In this document: in pieces, positions 12,760-27,668 of the stretch
Layout of the letters: each line of letters starts with the position of its first letter
How positions within the stretch are numbered: position 1 is the first letter of the stretch
DNA from: Scenedesmus sp. ARA3
Taxonomy: Eukaryota; Chlorophyta; Chlorophyceae; Sphaeropleales; Scenedesmaceae
Direction of reading: 5' to 3'
NCBI GenBank assembly: GCA_004335835.1
Contig: RWJK01001582.1
Coordinates: 124,001-188,000, forward strand
DNA length: 64,000 nt
Position numbers and translations under genes: made by a program
The notes under the pieces: model-generated
The model's database searches: none
Seen by the model: only the letters and a program-made list of their open reading frames with translations
Told to the model about the DNA's origin: nothing

Positions 12760-13277
12760 AGCAACATATGCCGTGCAGCAGCCGCAGCACCAGCAGCAAG
12801 CAGCACCGCAGGTACAGCTGCAAGCAGTGCGCCAGGCCGCTGCTGCGGCTGCTGCTGCGGCTGCTGCTGCTGGTGCTGCAGTAGGCCCTGCTGCATCTGC
12901 AGCAGCTGCTGCGGCTGTAGCTGCAACACTGGACCTGCTGCTGCTGCTGCCTCAGGGACTTGCTGCTGCTGAGCCTTCTTGTGACGGCCAAACCATGACT
13001 TCTTACCGCTGCTGCTGCTGCTGCTGCTGCTGCCACTGTCCTGCCTATGTTTGCTTTCAGCCTGGGTTGCTGCTGCAGCTGCCGCAAAAGGGATTGCAGC
13101 ATGTTGCTGTGCCTCTGGCGATGACAGGTGTGCTGTTTGTAAGCTGGCTAGGGGCCTGCTGCTGCTGCGGCTGCTGCTGCTGCGCCATGGCCTTCTGGTG
13201 TAAACATACGGCCTCACTGGCACCTGCGGGAGTTTACAAGTTGTGTTGGCGTAGTCCAGGCATGGTAATGGGGGCAT
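8008..13277 (-). CDS. Large low-complexity protein with two DUF3110 domains
   Basis: Three exons, 13277-10895, 9915-8877 and 8215-8008, give 1209 residues plus stop in a perfect frame. Domain 1 (about residues 277-415) has EKVYYLNFGARAGLLPRVQL, then YLIAFESQADAEYACNVL, then WYLEDLAAVQSVGLEVLPQG. This is the pattern of DUF3110, found in cyanobacteria and plastid-bearing eukaryotes (LLFN, VVLMFE-DxxDAxRYA, W-xxEI-xxFC, GxxxxLVPxG). Domain 2 (about 1060-1205) is a divergent repeat: VRVLTFEDRHDCMRCLSVM, then GVSLPSGIVVFRRGKLALRP. Between and before them are long Gln, Ala and Ser runs, including about 20 consecutive Gln near residue 550. The N-terminus lacks acidic residues and could be a plastid transit peptide (inferred). 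The biochemical function of DUF3110 is unknown. Intron 1 (10894-9916) hosts an AT-rich element, and intron 2 has decoy exon copies. Confidence 0.75.
8424..8703 (-). repeat. Two copies of the DUF3110-gene exon 2 3' edge
   Basis: Segments 8424-8468 and 8659-8703 repeat the end of exon 2 at 8877-8921 (CAGAGCGGCCAGATCGAGGC), reading in the minus direction. The copies sit 220-235 bases apart. In both, the donor GTGAGT is degraded to sequence starting CAATGAG or CAGTGAG. Confidence 0.8.
10098..10757. mobile_element. AT-rich element with inverted and direct CCGGTGAT repeats in an intron
   Basis: This 0.66-kb block stands out as AT-rich in a CTG-rich gene. The left end has a perfect 11-bp inverted repeat, ATCACCGGAAA at 10098-10108 and TTTCCGGTGAT at 10126-10136. 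The motif TTCCGGTGATATTTAA recurs as direct repeats at about 10169 on the left and about 10661, 10701 and 10740 on the right, spaced 39-42 bases apart. The outermost copies (10098 and 10742) are inverted to each other, like terminal inverted repeats. The centre holds a plus-strand frame, 10307-10645, encoding a charged helix followed by RKLGRPPSSGK, an AT-hook-like string. No target-site duplication could be fixed. It may be a non-autonomous DNA transposon or a satellite-like insertion; no transposase is seen. Confidence 0.45.
11590..11644 (-). repeat. (CTG)18 microsatellite coding a poly-Gln tract
   Basis: Uninterrupted CTG on the plus strand, read as CAG on the coding (minus) strand. It forms the longest Gln run of the DUF3110 protein, near residue 550. 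Confidence 0.95.
12723..12759 (-). repeat. (CTG)12 microsatellite coding poly-Gln
   Basis: A second pure triplet array in exon 1 of the DUF3110 gene, about residues 173-185. Confidence 0.9.
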
Positions 13278-16200
13278 TGACCTATTAATAAAGCAGCCTG
13301 ACGCTGCTGGTACCCGCTGGCTGTTGTGACAGCTGGCACGCTGCAGAGACGATCCAAAGCTGCAAATACCAAGACTATTAAGAGCTGCAGTACATGTGTG
13401 CGAAAACAGCCGTGTCAGCGCTCACCAAGAGAGGCTTGGATACTAAGCAGCAGCAGCTGCTGCTGCAGCCTAAAGGGAGTGCGGCTGTGAGCTGCATGCG
13501 CTATCTACGTGCACAGATCAAACTATGTATAGCAAAATAAGGTGATAAAGTAGCAATGAGCCAGCGAGGTGTCGAGAAAGGTCACCTGCAGCCTGCCAAA
13601 GGACGATCGGGAAGTTGATGCACATACAACCGAAAGCACTTCGTTTTTGCGTTTGTTGCGTTATGCTCCCGTACAGTTGAGAACGAAACAGGCGGGGCAC
13701 TGACGAGTCACTCGCCCCGCTCTACAGATGTGGGGGCAACATAGACACCGCGTGGCGCTCTGCTGATGTATGTCCTCACAGGTCACGCATTAAACATTTT
13801 CAAGCAGTAAGAAGCTCACTTAGTGCTGCTAAGTGCTCTGCTTGGAAGCGTTGCCAGCAGAACCACAAGGGTTGCTGTCTCAGGCTTCAAAGCGTTCAGC
13901 AGACAAATATCTGCTGGCAGTACCATCACCATCGGGATTGAGACAGAGTCGAGGCTTTGAGCTGGTGATTTCAATTACAGGGCAAGACCAGCGAACTGTG
14001 TGAGTGCGCAATAGGCACTGTGCAGACTGACCATGCCCAACAGATACAGCACCTGACTGGCTGTCAGGCAAACAAACTGGTACAACCATAGCGCAGAGCA
14101 ATTTCTGTCTGCACGTAAATGTAACACAACCATATGCAACAACGCTTTTCTTCTTCATGATGACCTCTCTTGCACACTATCTAGATCTATCTAGATAGGT
14201 GGCACCTAGCAGAGTGCACATGCTCATGTGGTGCAGCATGACCACTCGGGTGTACAGACGCACTCGATGCACATGCACTGTTGGATCAACAACAAATCCG
14301 GCACTGATACGCCTGTGCGCACTACAGCGCACGCACAGGGCACAGTGAAATGGGCTACATGCAGCATGCATGCAACATGCTGTGGCACACCATGTGAAGC
14401 TTCCAAGAGCAGCCTGAGTTCCCTTGTCAGCTGCCACAACACACAATTGACAGCAGCCGAATGCCTGCTGCCAACCGTACACACACGCTGCACAGCAGAA
14501 CAGTATGCAGCCTGCCTGCGCACACCGCAAACCAGGAACACCAACCTAACCTAAGACTGTAAGCCAGAGCTGTAGCACGGCCGGGCGGCCTTCACCCGCA
14601 ACAGCAGTGAACTCTCTTTTCCAACACAGGTGCCAGCAGAGCATGCGTGCAGTGCCGCATGCTGCTGCTCGCGCGGCAACAACACAAGAAGCCCAGCACC
14701 AGACCCATGCACACGCACCAGCTCTGCAGCTGATGCAGCCGTGTGCTATGATATGACACCACATTCAAACAGCCCGCTGTTGACACCATGTTGAGAACCG
14801 GAAACTGACCAGATGCAAGCACACAGCGGCGGCGCAACAGCAGCTGGATGCGAAGTGCCACATTCTGTGTGCACTTCTGGCAGCCCATCGTGCAGATGAA
14901 GAAACACGCAAAAGCTTGCACCTTTTGACTTTTTGGCAACCATGGAGACCAGCAAGGCATGTCACACCGGGTCACGCCAGATCAGCATGTCCAGCTGCCC
15001 ACTTTGATTTCAGACCCCGATCCCCTTCCTTCCTTAATATTGCTCAGTCATGCTGATGTCTCACAGCACTCACATTGCGCATGCAGCAGCACATATCTTT
15101 GTGCAGCGACGCCTGTCAAGGTGGCATGGTAGCAAAAAAGCCAGGGACGCTGCGCTAGCGCAGCAGACCCCAGCAGCAGCAGCAGTAGTTGTGTCAACAC
15201 CCCTGACCGGGGCATTTGCGTCAAGCAGTGCCCTCGCTAAAACCTGATCACCATCAAACACAACACCCTCTTATGAAGAGCAAAGCTGGGATGATAGGCT
15301 GGAAAGAACTCAACGACTCAGCTAACCGCCACTCTTAACCCTGAGCGCCAAACCACTAGTTGTATGAAATATCACGGCCAGAACAGACAGCACAACCCCA
15401 GTAAAGTCAGCCTTAAAGCCAAGGCACTGGTAAAGCAAGCAGCAGCATCCCTCTTGCAGGAAAGAGGCATGCGGCAGCAAGCAGCAGCAAACGCACCGAG
15501 GTTGGCCAGCATGGGAGCACACAGCTCGAGTCCATGACCTGTAAGCTGAGTAAACCCATCCAAAGCATGCTGCTTTGGAGGTCTCAGCTCTGCCAACCCC
15601 AGTGTAGTCGGTAATGAGCGTAGCAACCCAACACAAGCTGCGTGCGGAGCTCCAGCAGCCGTCTAACAATCAAATTGTGGTGTGAAATGCCGCAGCAATC
15701 GCTGCAGGTTTGCCCCTCCTCGGAGCGACGCGTGTCACGGCGTCACATCAAATGTAATGTGTGTATGCATGACAACAGCCGCAGCAGGTGGCGAGGCATT
15801 GTGGGGCGAGCGTTGCAGTACAGTACGCCTGTTGGTCAACCTCCAAATGATACCCCTGCGCATGCATGATAACTAGCATATCATGCATGCGCCAAAGGAC
15901 CTTGCACAACACAAGGCAGTCAGACAAAACCTGATTTGGTAGCACGGCAGTCACTTGCTCCCTCGTGCTGGACCACAAGTAAGCCCTAAACTCACAACTG
16001 GCGGTATGCTTCAACTTCTTGCCAGCAGCAGAAGCAGCAGCTGCACCTGCAAGGTATGGTCCCTGCAGATGCTGTTGCTGCAGCTCGTGTCACACAACCC
16101 AGTCAACTAGCAAAACAACGAAATAAAATATCGGCGGAGGTACAGCCGTGCCTGATTGGCAAGCACTCGTCAAGGATGCGTTGCTGCATCAAGCAACGCA

Positions 16201-16931
16201 ACCAGAGTGACTGCCATAGGCCCGCAACATGCACCCCGCACAGAGGAAAGAGCTGAATCAAATATGCGTTATGTCTCCATGCATTGGACATCTCATCGCT
16301 GAGACGAAGGCTAGCAGCAGAGCAGCTAGCGTCACACACACACAATAGCCAAGAACCCACACACAGAAGCCCACACCAGACACAGGAGTGTTGCGTCCCG
16401 GGGTATCATACAGCAGCAGAGTACATCAAACGTAGCGGCACACCCACTGAGGCAGATGTGCGCAGCCCCCTCATGCCTCTTCCCAGTGCACCTCAACTAT
16501 TGCAGCTATAAAAAAGCACGGCCTGTGTGGACGCAGGCCTAGCGCATGATGCCGCAGTTCACACGACAGAACATGTGACAGCGCTCGCAGCACCACCTAG
16601 CCGCATGAAATGCAGGTTGCAGTATGCAGCGACACCATCCAACCCAACGCAAACCACCTGCTATGCCATGCGATGCCCCTCTAGGATGAGACCGCCATGC
16701 GCCAGTGACACAAAACTTTTTTCTGCGATGCGTGGCATGCACATGATGCGGTGTGTGATGCCGTCCGCTACTGCCACCAACCACAGCTATGGTTAGCAGC
16801 AGCAGTGCCAGAAGCCAAGTGCTCAAACAACAGTGGTGTAATGGATGCCAGTTCGTGCATAGATGCGTTCACTCCCATGCGCCAGTGCTCCTGCAGGTTT
16901 CCTGCAAGCGTGCCCGCTTTCCTGCAAGCAC
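13278..16931. other. 3.6-kb intergenic region
   Basis: Lies between the DUF3110 start and the expansin stop. No recognisable protein on either strand. The segment 13425-13500 on the minus strand ends CTCTCTTG before a good donor (GTGAGC at 13422-13417) and could be a 5' UTR exon of the DUF3110 gene. The most protein-like open frames, minus 15261-15070 and minus 16014-15748, match nothing I recognise. A perfect hairpin lies at 15858-15892. Confidence 0.4.
15858..15892. repeat. Perfect 14-bp inverted repeat, 7-base loop
   Basis: GCGCATGCATGATA, then a 7-base loop (ACTAGCA), then the exact reverse complement. Function unknown; it could be a protein-binding palindrome or a small-RNA stem. Confidence 0.8.
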
Positions 16932-18519
16932 TTACTGGCATCCCCACCACTTGTCATCGTTGCGCTTGCACTTCAGGCCAGCATCGCAGTACACCCCAGG
17001 GAACTTCTTGTCCTGGCAGGCATCTGACCCAAAACCGCTGCAGCCAAAGCCCCTGCCGCCGCACTGCTGGCCCTTTGACAGCAGTTGGCTGCTGCTGCGC
17101 GTCGCCACACGCGCCGCGCTCAGATCGCCACGGCCGAAGCGGCGTGCTGCAGCCGCCGCGCGGGCGTTCACGCCGCTGCGCTGCACTGACTCCTTAGCAG
17201 TGGATCTGGCAGATCCGGATTGTCCAGCCTGGCCAATGCCGCCGACATTGACCTTGTCTGGTGTCTGGTTTGACTGGCAGTCGTCGCTTGGCAGGCTTGA
17301 CCGGCACGGCAGCTGGGACTTGCCGGTGCATGTGCCGCTGCTGCAGCAGACGTCGTCTGTCACTGTGTCACCCAGGATGCTTGTCACCTGGATCTTGGCG
17401 CATGGGGCCCATGCCTTGGAGGTATCGCCATGGTACTCCCTGCAGCAGCAGCAGCAGCAGCAGCAGTGTGCGTGAGACTTTCACAGCTCATGTGTGCCGC
17501 GGCTGCGGCCAGCAAAATATTTATGCATGTTGGACAGGATGCTAGGTTTGGAGCTGGCATGCAGGCGGATGGAATGCAGTTGTTGCTCCTCGCCGCTGCA
17601 ACCAAGCCCAGCAGCCGCACAGCTGCTGCTGCTTCCACACCATTCTGCCTGCTGCTGCTCACCAGTAGTTGTCGATGGTGCCAACCAGGTCCTTCCATGC
17701 CCCAGACTCCCAGATACGCACTGACTTCAGCGGCACGCGTGCATTTGCCACCATCATCTTGCGGTACCAGGGGTTGCCTCCCTGAAACCCAAACCTGAAG
17801 CTGCTGCCGCCCACAGGGCACTGCACAGGATACCATTCAACCTTCCACCTGCCATCGCCGCCCATCTGCTGGTCAAGATCTCCGAATTTGCACTCTGGGC
17901 ACTGGTCGCAGATGAAGCCAGGCTGCCAGGCTGTGCTCACTGGGTTGCCGCCTGCGCCCTGGCCAACGCCCCTGTACTTGACACAGAGCCCGCATACGCT
18001 GGGGCCTGTGTATTGTGCTGCGTTGATGGCCAGGGGTGTTCCTGCATAGCCCTTGGAATCGCCAAAGCCGTGGAAGTGGAAGGAGCAGTGGCCGAAGCCG
18101 CGCGTGCGGTAGCCTGCATGTTTGCACACAGCAAGGCGGGTAGTTGGTGAGCGCCAGAGTGAGGGATGGCTGATTGAGGGGAAGTGGGGTGGTCTTGCAG
18201 CAGCTGCATGATTGGGTGCTGGTCTGAGCATGCTGGTGAGCTGGACAGCTCCACTGGTGCAAAGGATGTGCGGGACAGGTGCAACGATTTTGAATTGCTG
18301 CAGACCTTAACTGCGTCTGTCTGGTGGTTGCATCTGCACTAATGCTGCAGCAGCTGCTCAACAGCTGTGTTCGCTGCCGCCTTGATGCTCACCGTAGTAT
18401 GTGGCGTCTCCTGCAAGCAGCTTGTTCATCGAGCCCTGCTCAAAGATGTTTGCTGCAGTCAAGGTCAACATCGCCCAGAGGGCAACGACTGCCAGAGCTG
18501 AACGGACGCTGAACGCCAT
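16932..18519 (-). CDS. Expansin with a C-terminal CBM1-like domain
   Basis: Exons 18519-18393, 18113-17663 and 17439-16932 sum to 361 residues plus TAA. The signal peptide is residues 1-22 (MAFSVRSALAVVALWAMLTL). The double-psi beta-barrel follows: GDATYYGYRTRGFGHCSF, LAINAAQYTGPSVCGLCVKY, CDQCPECKFGDLD (position of the expansin HFD motif, Asp kept) and VEWYPVQCPV. The second beta-sandwich domain includes GNPWYRKMMVANAR, LKSVRIWESGAWKDLVGT and WAPCAKIQVTS. After a Ser/Ala-rich linker the protein ends in a Cys-rich module (QQCGGRGFGC, then CDAGLKCKRNDDKWWGC), close to the fungal-type cellulose-binding CBM1 (CGG-xG, C-xxG-xxC-xxxN, aromatic pair, C). Expansins loosen polysaccharide walls without hydrolysis. 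The last exon's acceptor abuts a (CAG)9 run. Confidence 0.88.
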
Positions 18520-19848
18520 ATTGATACGTATTGATCTGTAACAGTGAAAGAAACAAAGATGATTAGGCTGTGCAGAGGTGAAACGGACTGGGGCTGACTG
18601 ACTACGTGCACTCCGGCTCTAGGACGGTGTATGTTGCACAGCGCCGATAAGAAAGTATGTTTAGAGTCTGAGCAGCTGAATGGAGGGCTCAGCAGCCGCA
18701 TAGGCTCTTGCTGCAAGCAGCAAGATGTATATAGTGGCTTTCATAGACTGCTGGTCAGCTCCTGGCCGGCAGAACACCGTAGATAAACGTGCATAGTGCC
18801 TTCGACTGATCCACGGCTGTTGTGCTGCCCTAGAAGCGCCTGGGAGTTTTACTTACCTACAGTGGGTGCCGCGCGCGGACGTAAACGTGGCTGAATTAAT
18901 GGATCAATTGCAGCATGTTTAGTAGCATGAGTTTTGAGCGGTCAACACTGATCAGTTAGGAGGCCTGGTGGGTCCTTGAACTGCACGGGCAGGAGCGCGG
19001 ACGGTGCGCAGGCAGACCTGGTGACACCAGGCAACCCGGTGTACGCACGGATGATATGCTTACAAAGGGCAACAATTATTAATTTGCCGCATTAATGGAG
19101 CATTACAGTGCAGCACCGACCTGCAGCAGGAAAGTAAGACATGTGCGGGTGACAGCAACAGATCCTGCAAGCACCTCCCGAAACAGAGTATTCTGGCATG
19201 TTTGCATCATGTAACTGTATCACGGGCGCTTCAGCCATGCCACGTAACCCTTTCACATGCCCCACGACTGGGACCCCGGGTGTGAAGGCTGCGTGCCGCG
19301 TTCACTGATGCAGTAGAGATGAGTTTAAATATCAATGATTAGAACTAACAATCTATGCTGCGTCTGTGGGCAGCCGCCCTGAACAGCAGCTATTGCTGCT
19401 CTGCGCGAATGGTCCGGCAGCTGTTCGAGCTGCTGTTCAGTTCAACTCCCTGGCACGCGGGGCCCTCCAAGCCGATCCGCGCTGAACCATCCACAAACCA
19501 ACTTGCTTCAATGGCTAGCTTTCAAACTTTCTGCTCTCAACATTCTGCTATGTGGCATCCACTCTGTCCAGGTGATCCTGCTGCACTTGTCTGATGCACG
19601 ACCTCAACTCGCACACAGCAGCATTCTTGCAGCGCTGCGGCATGTGATGTGTGCATATCAAAGCCTGCCTTGTGTACTGCATCGCAGTTCACGCATACAA
19701 TAGAACTATGACACAGTAACAACAACACCAACGGTACCGTTCTAGGGGGGCCCTACTGCCAGTAGTCAGACTGGTGTGTTCAACGGCACCGGCACTAGTG
19801 GCACTAGTGACGCCACAACAACCTGCACTGCCATACACGATTAAAGCC
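18520..19848. other. Expansin upstream region / flavoprotein 3' region
   Basis: No gene seen. It contains the candidate TATA box at 18726-18734 and the 3' UTR of the flavoprotein gene. Confidence 0.5.
18726..18734 (-). promoter_or_regulatory. Possible TATA box of the expansin gene
   Basis: Reads CTATATACA on the minus strand, 207 bases before the expansin ATG. Position is plausible for a TATA box with a long 5' UTR; there is no experimental support. Confidence 0.35.
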
Positions 19849-24741
<4,893 letters not shown>

Positions 24742-25018
24742 CGTATGTTGTTACACAACTGGTGAGACCGTAGCCACGTCTCTATGGGGCCATGCATCAC
24801 ATGGGGCGTCAGCAGATGACCAGGGTTCTGGCCTGGGTGACGCAAGTGTGTCACCCAGAGTTCAAAAGGCTTCGAGTTCTCTTTGTCCAAAATTGGTCCG
24901 ATGATATCACCCTATTCGGGACATCGCAATTAAACCCAGCACAACGCACTCGGGGCTGGCCGCTGCCTAGCAGGCTGAAGCCACCGCAGCAGCTGCTTGC
25001 ACCACCACAGCCCGAGGG

Positions 25019-26478
25019 CTACTGCTGCTGCCGCCGCTGCCTTTCCTGTGCCTCCTGCAGTGCCAGCACCAAGTGCTGCAGCTCCGGCCGCTGCTTTGCA
25101 TGCTGCAGCAGATATTCCACACTCTGCATCTCAGTCAGCCTACTAATCGTCCGATCTTTCGCAAACCCTAGCTGATCATCCACGACCACATCATCACTGC
25201 CGCCGCTGCTGCTGCTGCCGCTGCTGCTGCTGAAGCCGTGCTGCTGCACCGTCATGCTGCGCTGGCTGCTGCTGCTGCTGCTGCCGCTGCTGATGCTGAT
25301 GTGGCCTGCTGTGGTGCCGCCAGCCTTGCGAGCATCCTGCTGCGTCAGAATGCGCTCAAAGAGCTCAAAGGGCGTGGCCTCTGCTGAGATGAGCATGCGC
25401 ACCCTGCAGGGGGCAGCAGCAGCACAGGGCAGCACAGGCCAGCACTGTCAGGATACACCAGGAATCAAATGTTGCTCAAAGAGCTCGAAGGGCGTGGTTT
25501 CAGCAGAGATGAGCATGCGCACCCTGCAGGGGGCAGCAGCAAAGTGCAGCGCAGGGCAGCACTGTCACAATACATCAGGGATTCTTTGTTGCTCAAAGAG
25601 CTTGAAGGGTGTGGCCTCAGCAGAGATAAGCATGCGCACCCTGCAGCAGGCAGCAGCACAGGGCAGCCCTGTCAGATTGAATTTAGAAGTACCGCTGCAA
25701 CCGATGCGTAGGCCAGACGACTGTGCGCTCGCACATACATGATCCAAGTAGGGTGTACTGCTGGCCTGCTTGCATGCTTCCATAAGCAAGTTCTCTGTTG
25801 GCACTTTGCCCGCCCTCACCTGTGCTCGTACATGACGTCTATGAGCGTCACAAAGCGGTACGCTGCCGCCCGGTTGGCTGCGTTGAACAGCGGCACGTCT
25901 GCCACAGCCAGCGTGTGGAAGCGGTCCGCTAAGGCAATGTAGTCGGCAGCCGCCAGCGGCCTGTTGCACAGCTCATCAAAGTCAAACATTGCCGCGGATC
26001 CTGCAGGGCAGTGTGTAACATGTTACTTTTGTGTTGCGTGACATAATAATTTGCTGCAGATTACAGCTTTCATGTGCCAGCGGCAGCACGTCAAAGTCAA
26101 ACATGGCCGCGGAGCCTGCATAACAGCATGTACATGAATAAGTCGGCACGTTTGTGACACAACTAGGCATATCTGAGCGCTTAGATGCTGAATTATGTCG
26201 TGGAAAGTGTTGGATGACAAATGTCTGGGCTGCACAGGGGTTGCAGGTGTGTCACATGACCTGTCTGGGGGCTACCAGCAGCTGATGTGACGACGTCATG
26301 CATGCTGGACGCAATCCAAGAGACACGCAACATGCACCGATGCACAGTGTTGATACAGGAGGCTGCAGCTACTACAAAAAGCTTCTTCACTTCTGCACGC
26401 ACCTAGCGCCTGCGGCACGTGCAGCGTCCTGCCCATAGCCACATCCACATTGAGCGGCCCAGGGTTGCCCACACTGCC

Positions 26479-26511
<33 letters not shown>

Positions 26512-26707
26512 GGCTGCTGCTGCCCCGCTGAGGCTATCTTCCCCATACTCTAGAAAGGCCTTGTGCAGCAGCGCTGTCCGGTCAGGTGTGAGGAAATATA
26601 AGCCCCGGGTGTGGTGTGCCAGGCGGCGGTAATCCACGGGCGAGTTCATGTTGTGGATTACGCACGCCTCCTGCACGTGCAGCAGCAGCAGTAGCAGCAG
26701 CAGCAGC

Positions 26708-26765
<58 letters not shown>

Positions 26766-27636
26766 GGGCATGCACAATACTGTCAGACACATGCTGAAAA
26801 CCTGCTTTTACTGCTGTCCACAAAGCCATCATGAGTCCGGCAAGATTATCTTGCTGTGCTGTTTGCTGTGCTATGCACACCCACACCCACCTTGAGCCGG
26901 ACGATGGAGGGCAGGAACAGCTGCCGCTGCAGCCCGTTTTAGCCTGCACATTTGATGCTCTGTTGCTGGCGGCCACCAGCACAAGCCAACAGCAGCCGCG
27001 CTCAAACAATAAGCGGCCTGCACTCACCTTGAGCCGGGCGATAAACGGCAGGAACAGCTGCCGCTGCAGCCCGTTTTCATACAGCGCGTCAGGCGCCCTG
27101 TTGCTGGTGGCCACAAGCACCAGCCCCGAGTCCCACAGCCGCCCAAACAGGCGGTGCAGGATCATGGCGTCAGCCACATCCGTGACAAACAACTCGTCTA
27201 GCGCCAGCACCTGCGGCGGCAGCAGCAGCAGCAGCAGCGGCGGCGCCGGCAGCAGCAGCAGGTGGCGGTTGAATCAGCCGGTGCAGAATCATGGCGTCAG
27301 CCACATCCGTGACAAACAGCTCGTCAAGCGCAAGAACCTCCGGCAGCTGTCGCCGCATCAGCTACTATGTGAAACATAGATGCTGCCACGTCATCAGCCA
27401 GGCACACACCTTGATGCCTGCCGCCACGTCGTCAGCTGCATGTACACACACCTTGATGACGTTATCATGTCAACATGCACTGCCAAAGACATGCACTGAT
27501 GATGATGACACACGCACCTTGATGCCTGCGGCCACGTCATCAGCCACGTGCTTGAGCGGGTCCGCCTCCCCCTTGGTGTGGCGCAGGCGGCCGTGAATGT
27601 CCAGCATGAAGTCATGGAAGTGCGTGCGCTGCACCT

Positions 27637-27668
<32 letters not shown>

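Noticed and set aside
10948..13288. Long plus-strand open frames opposite the DUF3110 gene (for example 10948-11391, 12773-13288)
   Set aside because: They are translations of CTG repeats in Leu, Cys and Ala frames. Triplet runs keep all frames open. The minus frame contains real domains and splice sites.
14164..14200. ATCTAGATCTATCTAGATAG string as a palindromic site
   Set aside because: Only an imperfect short repeat of CTAGAT; it does not form a clean inverted repeat.
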